The notes beneath the pieces are model-generated. The model had not been told where the DNA came from and searched no databases. It saw nothing but the letters and a program-made list of their open reading frames with translations. From the IMG/VR virus record IMGVR_UViG_3300030060_005648, positions 1-25,274 of that record: a stretch of 25,274 nucleotides of DNA, one strand, 5' to 3'. The translations under genes and the position numbers were made by a program. This DNA comes from a virus. Position 1 is the stretch's first letter; each line of letters begins with the position of its first letter. Positions 15,946-24,040 of this stretch are shown one piece after another.

Positions 15946-18285
15946 TTATTTATTCTTTTTTTCGTTAATACCAAAAATATTCTTCTTAGGGCCTTCTTGA
16001 GCTATAGGTAATGATCTGACTGGTTTAATGTTAGGTAAATTTAATCCTCCTGTAAAGTTATTTTTCATAACAGGTCTCAAATCTTTTTTGAATGCGCTTT
16101 CAATAGCTGGAGCTAAAAATCCTCCTACTTTTAATCCTTCATCATTTTTTATTTCTCCTAACTTATCGTAAACTTTCTGTATCTTTTCTCTAGTTCTTTC
16201 GTAAAATGATTCTATATCATTTACTACATTTTGAAGATCGATAACAGATTGTTTCATTCCTGCAAAGCTTTCGTAGTCATCAGCTATTTTAGCTAGTTGA
16301 TTAGTAGCGGCTTCTTCAATCATATCATCTTTTAAACTTTTTTTAATAATACCTTTGATAGCTTCTTTAAGTTGTACAGATTGTTTTTCTGTGATTCTAT
16401 ATTCTTCAACTTCAGCTTCTGGTTCTACTACTTCATCATCTGCTAAATCTTTTAAGAACTCTAATGCTCTTTTTAATTTAGGATTAGCAAATAAAGCAGG
16501 TTGTTCTTTATCGTCTACTTGGTCTACAAACTTTAAAATAGCTTGAGCCATAGTTTTAGGATTTTTAACGTTAGTATTTATTCTAGTTAAAGTAGCAGAA
16601 GGAATTTCTTCTTCATCAACTCTATCGTAATTAGCATCTACAAATAGATCAAAATGAAATACAGGATCTTTTCCGAAATCTCCATCCATTATATCATTTT
16701 TATGTGTTTTGATATAATCCTTAATAAGAGAATCTATACCGGGTATCTCTCCATACTTTTCTTTTATCTTACCAATATGAGATGCTAATACTTCTTTTAA
16801 TACTTTTCTTGTATCAGCAGCACCGCCTGTATAGTTGCTAGGAGAATCAGTTTTAACTTTACCTTTTCTATCGATATTCATTACTTCATCTTTACCCATA
16901 GCTTTTTTGATAGCTTTATCTTTAGCAGCCATATAATCATCTGAATCTATATCTCCATCACCATCATGATCTTTTCCTTTGTCTTCAGAAGCCATATAGA
17001 TAGGTTCGATAGCTTTTGTAATTTCTTGTGCAATTGCTAGTTCTTCATTCTTATCTTCTTCTTCATATTGTTCTTCTAAGTTTTCTGAAATAGAATAAAT
17101 AGCATCTAGCTCAGATGTACCGTCTTGTTCATCCATCAAGGCCTCAGCTTCTGTAAATAATTCGTTAAATACTCCACGTACTACATCTTCATCATGACTA
17201 GATGATAATTTACTTTCTAAGAATTTTTTAATATCTGGGAGTGTTGCTACGTATTTTTGTTTAAAAGGTATACTTTCTTCTTCGTTCTTTTTTCTTTTGT
17301 GGCCATGATGAGAAGATGTAATAACTTCTAATTCGTTTAAAGGTATATTTTTTACTGTCTTACTTCCTTCTTTAAAAAATACATCATAATGAGTTACTGT
17401 TCCATCTTCTAATAAAGTATGCTCTCCTTCTAAACAAATACCATGTCCATATTTTTCATGTAATACATGATTAGCACAATCATGCTCAATTTCTTTCTCT
17501 TCGTCTTTTTTATCTATAGTTTCCTTAATATAATTAACTAGATTCTTTTTAAACATTTTTAATGCTTTGTTTCCTTCTTCTTCATCTTCATGTTTAAAAG
17601 CATCAATTGCAGTATTGAGGTCTTGATTAGGTGTGTGATAATTTACATCTTCTAATGAGTTATAAATCTTCATCATATGCTCTACCTCTTCTCCTGATGC
17701 TCCTTTACCAGGATCTACTTCCGGAATAGCCATTGCAGCTCTAATCATTCCTCCGTAATCAAAGTTTTCAGAATATTTATCTCCTGGTTGATATGCTTCT
17801 TTTAAAGTAGCTTTTTTCATTCCGTTGAAAGTATCAACGTTATTTTTCTTACCTACTGGGACCATCTGATCGTTTTTATTTACTTTATCAGATTCGTTAC
17901 CAACTAAGTTTATATAATGAGAAGGATTTTTTTCTAAGTTGTCTTTTGCTTTCTTTTCTGCTTTAAAAAAGTCGTCAGCATTAAGAGTCATATGAGGCAT
18001 TAATCCAGCTGCTTGCAACTCAATTCTTATTCCTCTATCTAAAGCATCTAATGAATAAGTTAAGGCAGGTCTTTCATCGTATGATTTTGTTTTAGTAGGT
18101 TTTTTTTCAGCCTTAGCTTCAAAAACTAATCCTCTGTTTTTAAGAATTTGTACTGAATCGTCAAATCCATTGAATTGAGATATAAAATCAGGGAACTGTT
18201 GTCTCATCTGTCTAACAAATTCTCCTTTAGCCATCTTGCCTTCTTGGACGGCTCTAAATTTTTCAGTTGCTGTTTGTTGTCTCAT
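15946..18285 (-). CDS. Large putative head-assembly protein with EF-hand-like loop
   Basis: 779 aa, charged, predicted largely helical and multi-domain. Residues ~1-55 form a helical start (EKFRAVQEGKMAKGEFVRQM). Around residues 270-315 a compact segment with C270, HEKYGHGICLEGEHTLLED and THYDVFFKEGSKTVKNIPLN looks like a small SH3/KOW-type barrel, ending in a His/Lys cluster SSHHGHKRKK. Residues 439-450 are DHDGDGDIDSDD, a good EF-hand calcium loop (D1, D3, D5, G6, I8, D12). The C-terminal 150 residues include coiled coil (VIDLQNVVNDIESFYERTRE). Several x-E/A sites (such as V-F-E/A near 54-57) could be cut by the prohead protease. It fills the place of T4 genes 67/68 between portal and protease, so a core or internal protein is likely; exact role unknown. 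Confidence 0.72.
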   Translation of the reverse strand: MRQQTATEKFRAVQEGKMAKGEFVRQMRQQFPDFISQFNGFDDSVQILKNRGLVFEAKAEKKPTKTKSYDERPALTYSLDALDRGIRIELQAAGLMPHMTLNADDFFKAEKKAKDNLEKNPSHYINLVGNESDKVNKNDQMVPVGKKNNVDTFNGMKKATLKEAYQPGDKYSENFDYGGMIRAAMAIPEVDPGKGASGEEVEHMMKIYNSLEDVNYHTPNQDLNTAIDAFKHEDEEEGNKALKMFKKNLVNYIKETIDKKDEEKEIEHDCANHVLHEKYGHGICLEGEHTLLEDGTVTHYDVFFKEGSKTVKNIPLNELEVITSSHHGHKRKKNEEESIPFKQKYVATLPDIKKFLESKLSSSHDEDVVRGVFNELFTEAEALMDEQDGTSELDAIYSISENLEEQYEEEDKNEELAIAQEITKAIEPIYMASEDKGKDHDGDGDIDSDDYMAAKDKAIKKAMGKDEVMNIDRKGKVKTDSPSNYTGGAADTRKVLKEVLASHIGKIKEKYGEIPGIDSLIKDYIKTHKNDIMDGDFGKDPVFHFDLFVDANYDRVDEEEIPSATLTRINTNVKNPKTMAQAILKFVDQVDDKEQPALFANPKLKRALEFLKDLADDEVVEPEAEVEEYRITEKQSVQLKEAIKGIIKKSLKDDMIEEAATNQLAKIADDYESFAGMKQSVIDLQNVVNDIESFYERTREKIQKVYDKLGEIKNDEGLKVGGFLAPAIESAFKKDLRPVMKNNFTGGLNLPNIKPVRSLPIAQEGPKKNIFGINEKKNK

Positions 18286-18287
18286 GT

Positions 18288-18518
18288 CTATAAATAGTCA
18301 AATGCTTTAGTATGATATGGCCTATCTGGACGGCTTATTTTTTTGAAACCTAGACTCTTTGAAACTTTAAGAGCTTTTTTTGCTTTACCAAAAGCGCCCG
18401 GTGTTGCATAATTTTCTCCAGCACCAGGAGTAAAAGAAGCAGATCCGCCAGATACGTTTGCTTCTTGCAATTCAGATAGTACTTCTCTTACTAATTGAAT
18501 TACTTGAGACCTTGTCAT
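18288..18518 (-). CDS. Small head protein mimicking the mature capsid N-terminus
   Basis: 76 aa; ATG overlaps the preceding stop (ATGA). The first 19 residues (MTRSQVIQLVREVLSELQE) form a helix ending in L-Q-E/A, a candidate prohead-protease site. The next residues, ANVSGGSASFTPGAGENYA, align with the capsid protein directly after its own cleavage site (residues 60-80), with 15 of 19 aligned positions identical when two capsid residues are gapped. The tail is basic (GKAKKALKVSKSLGFKKISR). T4 has a small core gene, 67, in this place; no homology to it is claimed. A short basic, cleavable protein sharing the capsid arm sequence may be incorporated in the prohead shell or core. That the two share a motif is seen; the function is inference. 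Confidence 0.78.
   Translation of the reverse strand: MTRSQVIQLVREVLSELQEANVSGGSASFTPGAGENYATPGAFGKAKKALKVSKSLGFKKISRPDRPYHTKAFDYL
18289..18297 (-). promoter_or_regulatory. CTATTTATA boundary motif before the 779-aa gene
   Basis: Minus-strand CTATTTATA overlaps the last codons and stop of the 76-aa gene (GAC TAT TTA TAG) and ends 3 bases before the 779-aa ATG. Part of the match is forced by coding sequence, which weakens this copy as a promoter. Confidence 0.25.
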
Positions 18519-19369
18519 AAGTTTTTTAATTCATTTACAAGATCGTAATATTGCATAAGATTAACTAAATGAGTATCATTTACTTTTTCAGTTTTAGCTA
18601 AAGGAGTAATATTTTTTACTACTTCCTGTAGTTTAATCTTAACAACATCATCTTTTACTTTTGTAATTAATTTATTAACTTCTTTTAAAATATTATCAAA
18701 TTCTTTATTTACTAATTTATAAAGTCTACGATTAGAGTTTACTGATGTAATAAATTCTTTAAGAATATTTTTTTGTTCAGGTAATAAATCTTTATACTTA
18801 TCATTAAATTTTTCTAATAAAATTTTAAATGTAAGCATTTTTAAATCTTTGTCGTATTTACTGTAGTCTTCTATTAAACTGTCTTTAACAGCATCTTTTT
18901 CCTGAGGATTAGAAGTTAGATGTTCTAAAATAGTAAACTTATTATCAACTAAAAATTGAGGGTCTACTAAATTACTATTATTCTGAGCTTCTAATAAGCA
19001 GTACAGAGCAGCTAGAGGTTTATAAGCTCTAACTTCCATTCCAAAAAACTCTTCTAAATTATAATGTTTTTTAATTTCAGATATAAGCTCATATTTTTGA
19101 GCTTTTAAAGTTTTTTGATCTAATTTTCTTGAAACTTCAGTAATAGTGGATAAAACAGCTTCTGCTTTACTCTGTATAAGTTTATTATTTTTTATAAGGA
19201 ACTCATATAGTTTATACTCTTTTGCTAAAGTACTTTTGTTACTATAGAATTTTTTAAGTATTTCTATAGCTTTTGAGTCTTTATTGTCTAGGGTATCTGC
19301 TGCTATTTGTTTAACTAACAGTTCAAATATGAGACCAGTATTACGATACTTCGAATGCTTTATCTTCAT
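18515..19369 (-). CDS. Uncharacterised helical protein after the portal gene
   Basis: 284 aa, Lys- and Leu-rich and predicted almost entirely alpha-helical. It begins MKIKHSKYRNTGLIFELLVK and continues QIAADTLDNKDSKAIEILKK, FYSNKSTLAKEYKLYEFLIK, LEEFFGMEVRAYKPLAALY and LPEQKNILKEFITSVNSNRR, ending in VNLMQYYDLVNELKNL. There is no targeting leader, membrane span or enzyme motif. I recall similar openings among proteins of uncultured marine T4-like phages next to the portal gene but know no function. Its stop overlaps the start of the 76-aa head protein by 4 bases, so the two are probably co-translated. A portal-associated or prohead-initiation role is possible. Confidence 0.7.
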   Translation of the reverse strand: MKIKHSKYRNTGLIFELLVKQIAADTLDNKDSKAIEILKKFYSNKSTLAKEYKLYEFLIKNNKLIQSKAEAVLSTITEVSRKLDQKTLKAQKYELISEIKKHYNLEEFFGMEVRAYKPLAALYCLLEAQNNSNLVDPQFLVDNKFTILEHLTSNPQEKDAVKDSLIEDYSKYDKDLKMLTFKILLEKFNDKYKDLLPEQKNILKEFITSVNSNRRLYKLVNKEFDNILKEVNKLITKVKDDVVKIKLQEVVKNITPLAKTEKVNDTHLVNLMQYYDLVNELKNL

Positions 19370-19385
19370 TATATACGTTTACTAT

Positions 19386-19393
19386 TATAAATA
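19386..19393 (-). promoter_or_regulatory. TATTTATA boundary motif before the 284-aa gene
   Basis: Minus-strand TATTTATA in the 28-base gap after the portal gene, ending 16 bases before the ATG at 19369, a spacing almost equal to that of the portal copy (17 bases). Confidence 0.4.
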
Positions 19394-19397
19394 TGTA

Positions 19398-21293
19398 TTA
19401 TTTACCTAAATCCTTGATATTGTCTTCTTTTAGTAACTCGCTATCGTCATCTTTAGATTTTTTGAAAACAATATCTTTCAACATATCTTTATTTTGTAGA
19501 TAAACTTTCTCTGTAGAGTTGGTTTCCATAACATTATCATTGTCGGAAGGGTAGCCTCCTTTCATGCCTTGCTGACCTAAAGGATCTCTTCCTCCCATAG
19601 GGTTATCATTAGTGCCATATATAGAAGCTTTTTCTCTTGGTCTTCCTCCTTCAGGACCTGGCTGTCCCCACTCAGGTGTATCTTCATACCCTGTAGGAAC
19701 TTCTCCTGGACCTGCTCCTTTTGGTGTAGAAGTAGATCTTCTACCGTACATTGAAGCAAGATCATGAGGTGTACCGTAAGTAGTACCTGATTTAGCTGGG
19801 TCATTACCTTCTCCTTCTATCTGTCCTATTCTAAATAGTCTTTTAGAATCTTCTCTAACTAAATCTCTCATTTCATTATACTTATCTTCTGACATATCAA
19901 ATATGTTTTCGTATATATAATCAGATGAGAATAATTTAGTATCTTTCATTTGATTAGCAAGATCAACTTTTTCTTTTAAGAGAGCTACTTTTTCTTGTTC
20001 AAATATAATAGACGGAGTAGTAAGTTTAATTTCAAAGTTAGTTAAACTTTCACCGGTAAATCCTTGAGAATATAAGTGAACTAATGCTATTTTAGTTAAC
20101 TCTGATTCCATAATTCGTTGAACTCTTTCAACTGTTCTAGCGAATCTTATATCTTCAGCAGCTAAAGTTGCTTTTCCTTGTAAATCTCCTTCATATCCGA
20201 AGTATGCTTTTGGAATCTTAAGTGCTGCAAACATTTTTTGTTGCAAATATTGTACGTCAGTTACACCATCGTAATCTAATCCTTTAGTAGTTTCAATTCT
20301 TGTAGATGTATCTCCTCCTCTAACAGGTAGATAATAATCCTCCATCATATTCTGTAGATTAAATTTAAGGTTATATTGTCCTTGATCATCTACATAAGGA
20401 GTTTTTTTCATTTGGTTGATAGTTTTTTGCATAAACTGCTCAACTTCATTAGGAGGTACGTTTCCTACATTAATATAGAACATTCTTTTTTCAGGAGATC
20501 TCATTATTCTATGAATTAACATAGCATCTTCCATCAAAGTAACTTGTTTAAATATTTTTCTTGCAGGCTCTAAATAAGATCTACCGTAAGGTAAGTAATG
20601 AGTATCTGAGATTAACCTAAAATGAGCTATTTCGTAATTATCAAATTCAACTATTTTATCGTTCTTTTTTCTTTTAGGTAAATATTGAGGATTTTGTGAT
20701 GATGCTAAACCATCTGGATCTAATTGAAAAATAACTTTAGCAGGATTATCTGGGTCTTCTCCTTCTCTTCTTACCATATGGTATACGGTATAAGGTAAAA
20801 CGTTATAAACTCCAAATTTTTCTGAGATTTCTAATTTTAAAAAGAAATCACCGTACTTACACATATTTCTAGTCCATGACCATAAGTTAAATTCTATATT
20901 TAAGACATCATAAAATAAGTTATAAAGTACTCTTTGTATATTTTCGTCAGAAGATTTTATAGCTAATATTTCATTTTGGTCATTTTTTACTGTAGCTTCA
21001 TCAGAAAGTATGTCAAGTGCAGAAGCAACCAATGGATCTGTATCCATAGCTTCATAATCTGAATATAATTGTATCCTAAGTGTTTGATAATTTAAGTTAG
21101 GATTAAATATATTTTTATTATTGTAGATATATAATCTAGTAAATCTATCTATTAAGGAATTCGTCTGGTATCTACCTGTTCGTTGTATAGTATTGACATC
21201 AGCTATTTTTAGCTCATTGCCACCTACATTCCTTACTACAACATCTGAGGAAAATAGTCTTCGTAGTCTACCAAAAAGTGAAGTATCTGCCAT
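19398..21293 (-). CDS. 20: Portal protein (gp20-like)
   Basis: 631 aa (T4 gp20 is 524 aa). The start MADTSLFGRLRRLFSSDVVV is followed by typical portal elements: RTGRYQTNSLIDRFTRLYIY, DYEAMDTDPLVASALDILSD, SWTRNMCKYGDFFLKLEISE, LPYGRSYLEPARKIFKQVTL, HRIMRSPEKRMFYINVGNVP, KTINQMKKTPYVDDQGQYNL, EDYYLPVRGGDTSTRIETTK and ALKIPKAYFGYEGDLQGKAT. The dodecameric portal sits at one capsid vertex, docks the terminase and passes DNA. The extra length is a Gly/Pro-rich C-terminal region from about residue 500 (TYGTPHDLASMYGRRST, AGPGEVPTGYEDTPEWGQPG) that looks disordered. It follows the terminase with a 27-base gap and no sheath or tube gene between. Confidence 0.93.
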   Translation of the reverse strand: MADTSLFGRLRRLFSSDVVVRNVGGNELKIADVNTIQRTGRYQTNSLIDRFTRLYIYNNKNIFNPNLNYQTLRIQLYSDYEAMDTDPLVASALDILSDEATVKNDQNEILAIKSSDENIQRVLYNLFYDVLNIEFNLWSWTRNMCKYGDFFLKLEISEKFGVYNVLPYTVYHMVRREGEDPDNPAKVIFQLDPDGLASSQNPQYLPKRKKNDKIVEFDNYEIAHFRLISDTHYLPYGRSYLEPARKIFKQVTLMEDAMLIHRIMRSPEKRMFYINVGNVPPNEVEQFMQKTINQMKKTPYVDDQGQYNLKFNLQNMMEDYYLPVRGGDTSTRIETTKGLDYDGVTDVQYLQQKMFAALKIPKAYFGYEGDLQGKATLAAEDIRFARTVERVQRIMESELTKIALVHLYSQGFTGESLTNFEIKLTTPSIIFEQEKVALLKEKVDLANQMKDTKLFSSDYIYENIFDMSEDKYNEMRDLVREDSKRLFRIGQIEGEGNDPAKSGTTYGTPHDLASMYGRRSTSTPKGAGPGEVPTGYEDTPEWGQPGPEGGRPREKASIYGTNDNPMGGRDPLGQQGMKGGYPSDNDNVMETNSTEKVYLQNKDMLKDIVFKKSKDDDSELLKEDNIKDLGK

Positions 21294-21310
21294 TAAACGT
21301 TTAATTTATA

Positions 21311-21320
21311 TATAAATAGT
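21311..21320 (-). promoter_or_regulatory. ACTATTTATA boundary motif before the portal gene
   Basis: Minus-strand ACTATTTATA starts right after the terminase TAG and ends 17 bases before the portal ATG. A transcript starting about 6 bases downstream would have a leader near 11 bases. Confidence 0.4.
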
Positions 21321-22895
21321 CTATTTTAGTAACCAAGTAATATCTTCGGTACCACCTGGCGTCTTTATAAGATAAGGATTTTCTTTCTTATTTCCAACTG
21401 TTTTTATAACAGCTTGGTTTCTAGCATTCAAATTGCTAAAAGAAGATAATTGAGCTCTAGCTAAATCCATTCCCTGTTGTCTTAATCTTAAAGCAGTATC
21501 TCTAACATATAGAGCTGATGCGCAAGACATAATTAAATCGTCATTATATCTGGTTTGAGCTTGAGCTTTTCCGTTTTTCCATATGAAAACACGCATTTCT
21601 TGTAATAATCTTTTAGATTGAAACGTAACAGACTTTTCTCTAACGTATTCAATCATTTTTGCTATAACTAAAGGTCGTGTTCTCATAGACATAGTAAAGC
21701 CTGGTACTAGTTTATCTCTTTCATACTTATGCATATAAGATTCAACAGTATCTAATTGATTAGTTGGGCTGTAATATAAGTTTCTATACTCTCTTTCTAA
21801 GATCTGTTCTATAGTAGCCCATCCAATATTAGCATTTTCTACTACTAATAAAGCATCATTATACTCAGATGCTATAGCTACGAGTACATTACCGAAATCT
21901 TTAGGTGCTATTTTACCTTTATATTCAGCTACTTGAACACAATTATCTATATCGAATACATGAAATGCAGAGTAGTCAGTAGAATCTCCTCTAGCTACGT
22001 CAGCACACACCATATATGATTTACTGTAATCAGCAGATTCCCAAATCCATAAATTACCATCAACTCCTCTTCTTTCCATAGGTTCTTTTTCATAAGTTTG
22101 TTCATAGTAAGTCATATCTTCAGGTTCAAATACCGTATCTCCAGAAGCAAGAAAGTCACAATCACATTCTTGACCTGCCATTCTTGGACCTAAATCTGCA
22201 TCTTGTTGTTCTCTCCACTTTTGATCTCTTTCAGGATGAACTGTCCATGGTAATCTTATAGGAATAAAACTATTTTCTTTTACTACTGCTTTTTCCCATG
22301 TAAGATGAAACCAGTTACCTACACCATTAGGAGTAGATAAAGCCATACATTGACCACCTGTAGCTAATGTTTGTTGTGCTGCAGTAAACGTTTCATCAAT
22401 ATTATCTATAAACGCCGCCTCATCAATTAGAAGTAATGATACTGCTTCTGATCTTGCTGCATCAGTATTAGAAGACTTAGCTGCTATTCTTGAACCGTTT
22501 TTTAATCTTAATGATAATTTATTTTTTTCTACTGAGGGTAGTTTCAACCATTTAGGAAGCTGGTCATACATAAAGATAACTTTAGTAACTAAGTTTCTAG
22601 CTGTAGCTTGAGTGGTTGCTAATGCTAATACGTTTTTATCTTTATGAAATATCATTAACCAGAGAGAATAAGCTGCTGATAATGTAGATATACCTAGCTG
22701 TCTTGACTTTAAAGTAATGACATATTGATTATCTTTAAATACATGAAGTATTTTTTCTTGAAAAGGGTATAAGTTAAAAAGAATCCTACCTCTAGTAGGG
22801 TGCTGAATATAGCAGTACTTTCTCATAAAGTACGCCGGATCTTTAGCGCACTTAAGATACTCTTGTGCGATTATTTTTTTTATATCTTGTGCCAT
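21321..22895 (-). CDS. 17: Terminase large subunit (gp17-like)
   Basis: 524 aa (T4 gp17 is 610 aa). ATPase part: an adenine-side motif LYPFQEKIL near 42-50, a Walker A variant SRQLGIST at residues 64-71 lacking the usual GK-[ST] lysine (K63 lies just before it), and Walker B LLLIDEAAFID. Nuclease part: D299 in CADVARGDSTDYSAFHVFD, E353 in LLVVENANIGW and D452/D453 in YNDDLIMSCAS form the RNase-H-like acidic set that matches T4 D401, E458 and D542. The enzyme packs DNA through the portal and cuts the concatemer. The start is 2 bases after the upstream stop. No small terminase subunit gene is recognised in the window. Confidence 0.95.
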   Translation of the reverse strand: MAQDIKKIIAQEYLKCAKDPAYFMRKYCYIQHPTRGRILFNLYPFQEKILHVFKDNQYVITLKSRQLGISTLSAAYSLWLMIFHKDKNVLALATTQATARNLVTKVIFMYDQLPKWLKLPSVEKNKLSLRLKNGSRIAAKSSNTDAARSEAVSLLLIDEAAFIDNIDETFTAAQQTLATGGQCMALSTPNGVGNWFHLTWEKAVVKENSFIPIRLPWTVHPERDQKWREQQDADLGPRMAGQECDCDFLASGDTVFEPEDMTYYEQTYEKEPMERRGVDGNLWIWESADYSKSYMVCADVARGDSTDYSAFHVFDIDNCVQVAEYKGKIAPKDFGNVLVAIASEYNDALLVVENANIGWATIEQILEREYRNLYYSPTNQLDTVESYMHKYERDKLVPGFTMSMRTRPLVIAKMIEYVREKSVTFQSKRLLQEMRVFIWKNGKAQAQTRYNDDLIMSCASALYVRDTALRLRQQGMDLARAQLSSFSNLNARNQAVIKTVGNKKENPYLIKTPGGTEDITWLLK

Positions 22896-22897
22896 AA

Positions 22898-24040
22898 CTA
22901 ATCTACTTCGTTATAATCTATCGTTCTTCCTTGCGAGGATAACTTAGATTGATAAGCAGGTAAAATTCTAAAATCCAACCCATAAGGTTGATTTTTGTGT
23001 TGCATTATTACAAACATAGGTTCGTATTGAGAACCGTCTATTTGACTTTTTTTAGTAAAAACAAACTGTGTATCAATTGTAACAGTATTACTATCGTTAT
23101 CAAATTCAAAATGACTATCATTAAAATCTTGTATAGCAATTACTGTTTTTGGATCATCCGTTCCAAACATAAACTTTTCATCTTCTATTGCAGGAAAATT
23201 ATCTACAACTATTTTAGTAACTCTTCCTTTAGTATTTTGGTCTATCATTAAGTATCTATCGTCTCTATGAGATTCAGGGTTAGGTACTAGACCTATAGGG
23301 TAATCATCATCATTTAACGATTTATTAACGAAATTTTTTCTAAACTCAGATACCTTGCCTCCTATAGAAGCCCATCTAAATCCATTTTGATATTCTTTAA
23401 CTGAGATATTACCTACTGTGTTTTGATTTGATAAAAGCTGTACGTCGGCTTTTTGTCCTTCTTTTGTGTTAGTAGAAGCATCTATTGCACCAGTTACATT
23501 ATCTACTTTATGAGTTACTCCGTTTTTACCTTTAAATATTACGTTTATGAATCCTCCAGCTGCTAATGAATTTATACTATTAAGAAGTTTTTCTTCGTTT
23601 TCTTTTCCACCAGTACCTTTTTTACCTGTACTTACATTTACTAGTACTTCACCAAATTTTTTAGAATCAAATCTTAATGCTGGTACTGAGTTTCTTTCGT
23701 TACCAGGGCCTCCTGCAGCTATATATGCAACGTCTTCAGGTTTAATCTTAAAAATATTTGCAATAAACTTTTTTAACCCGTCTTCATCTTTAATAGTTAG
23801 AATATTAATTCTATTTCTATATTTACCAGTTTTAAAAGACTTAACATTATTTTCTTTTCCGGATGGACTATCAGCTATATATTGAGCTGCTTTAATGTTA
23901 TTTTTAGTAGTTATTTCCTCGTTGAGATTTATATTAAAAAGAGATTGGAATACCCTTATATCATCTTCGTTGTTAAGATCAGGATATCCTTTTTTGGTTC
24001 TATATGACCATTCTAATATTACTCTATCTATAAGATTCAT
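22898..24040 (-). CDS. Putative PD-(D/E)XK-like nuclease or packaging-associated protein
   Basis: 380 aa; ATG shares a base with the preceding stop (TAATG). The N-terminus has MNLIDRVILEWSYRTKKGYP and DDIRVFQSLFNINLNEE, perhaps an adaptor. The central region has ENEEKLLNSI (E147, E149, E150), EGQKADVQLLSNQNTVGNI with D199 and ISVKEYQNGFRWAS with K215. An acidic helix, then D, about 15 residues, then S-V-K is a layout seen in divergent PD-(D/E)XK nucleases where the usual E before K is replaced. The rest is beta-rich (TVTIDTQFVFTKKSQIDGSQ). The nuclease reading is tentative; it depends on three conserved-looking residues. Directly upstream of the terminase, a DNA-processing or packaging role would fit. 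A structural protein is the alternative. Confidence 0.7.
   Translation of the reverse strand: MNLIDRVILEWSYRTKKGYPDLNNEDDIRVFQSLFNINLNEEITTKNNIKAAQYIADSPSGKENNVKSFKTGKYRNRINILTIKDEDGLKKFIANIFKIKPEDVAYIAAGGPGNERNSVPALRFDSKKFGEVLVNVSTGKKGTGGKENEEKLLNSINSLAAGGFINVIFKGKNGVTHKVDNVTGAIDASTNTKEGQKADVQLLSNQNTVGNISVKEYQNGFRWASIGGKVSEFRKNFVNKSLNDDDYPIGLVPNPESHRDDRYLMIDQNTKGRVTKIVVDNFPAIEDEKFMFGTDDPKTVIAIQDFNDSHFEFDNDSNTVTIDTQFVFTKKSQIDGSQYEPMFVIMQHKNQPYGLDFRILPAYQSKLSSQGRTIDYNEVD

Noticed and set aside
19577-19804. Minus-strand 75-codon frame inside the portal gene
   Set aside because: Alternative frame of the Gly/Pro-rich portal tail; Leu/Gln/Glu-rich by composition and without its own start context.
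2671-21319. Reading the plus-strand TATAAATA copies as T4 late promoters for antisense transcripts
   Set aside because: No plus-strand genes exist to be served, and the copies sit where minus-strand genes begin; a motif used in the gene direction is simpler.
23547-23885. Plus-strand 112-codon frame opposite the nuclease-like gene
   Set aside because: Shadow frame; the minus frame is longer, coupled to its neighbours and has plausible protein composition.
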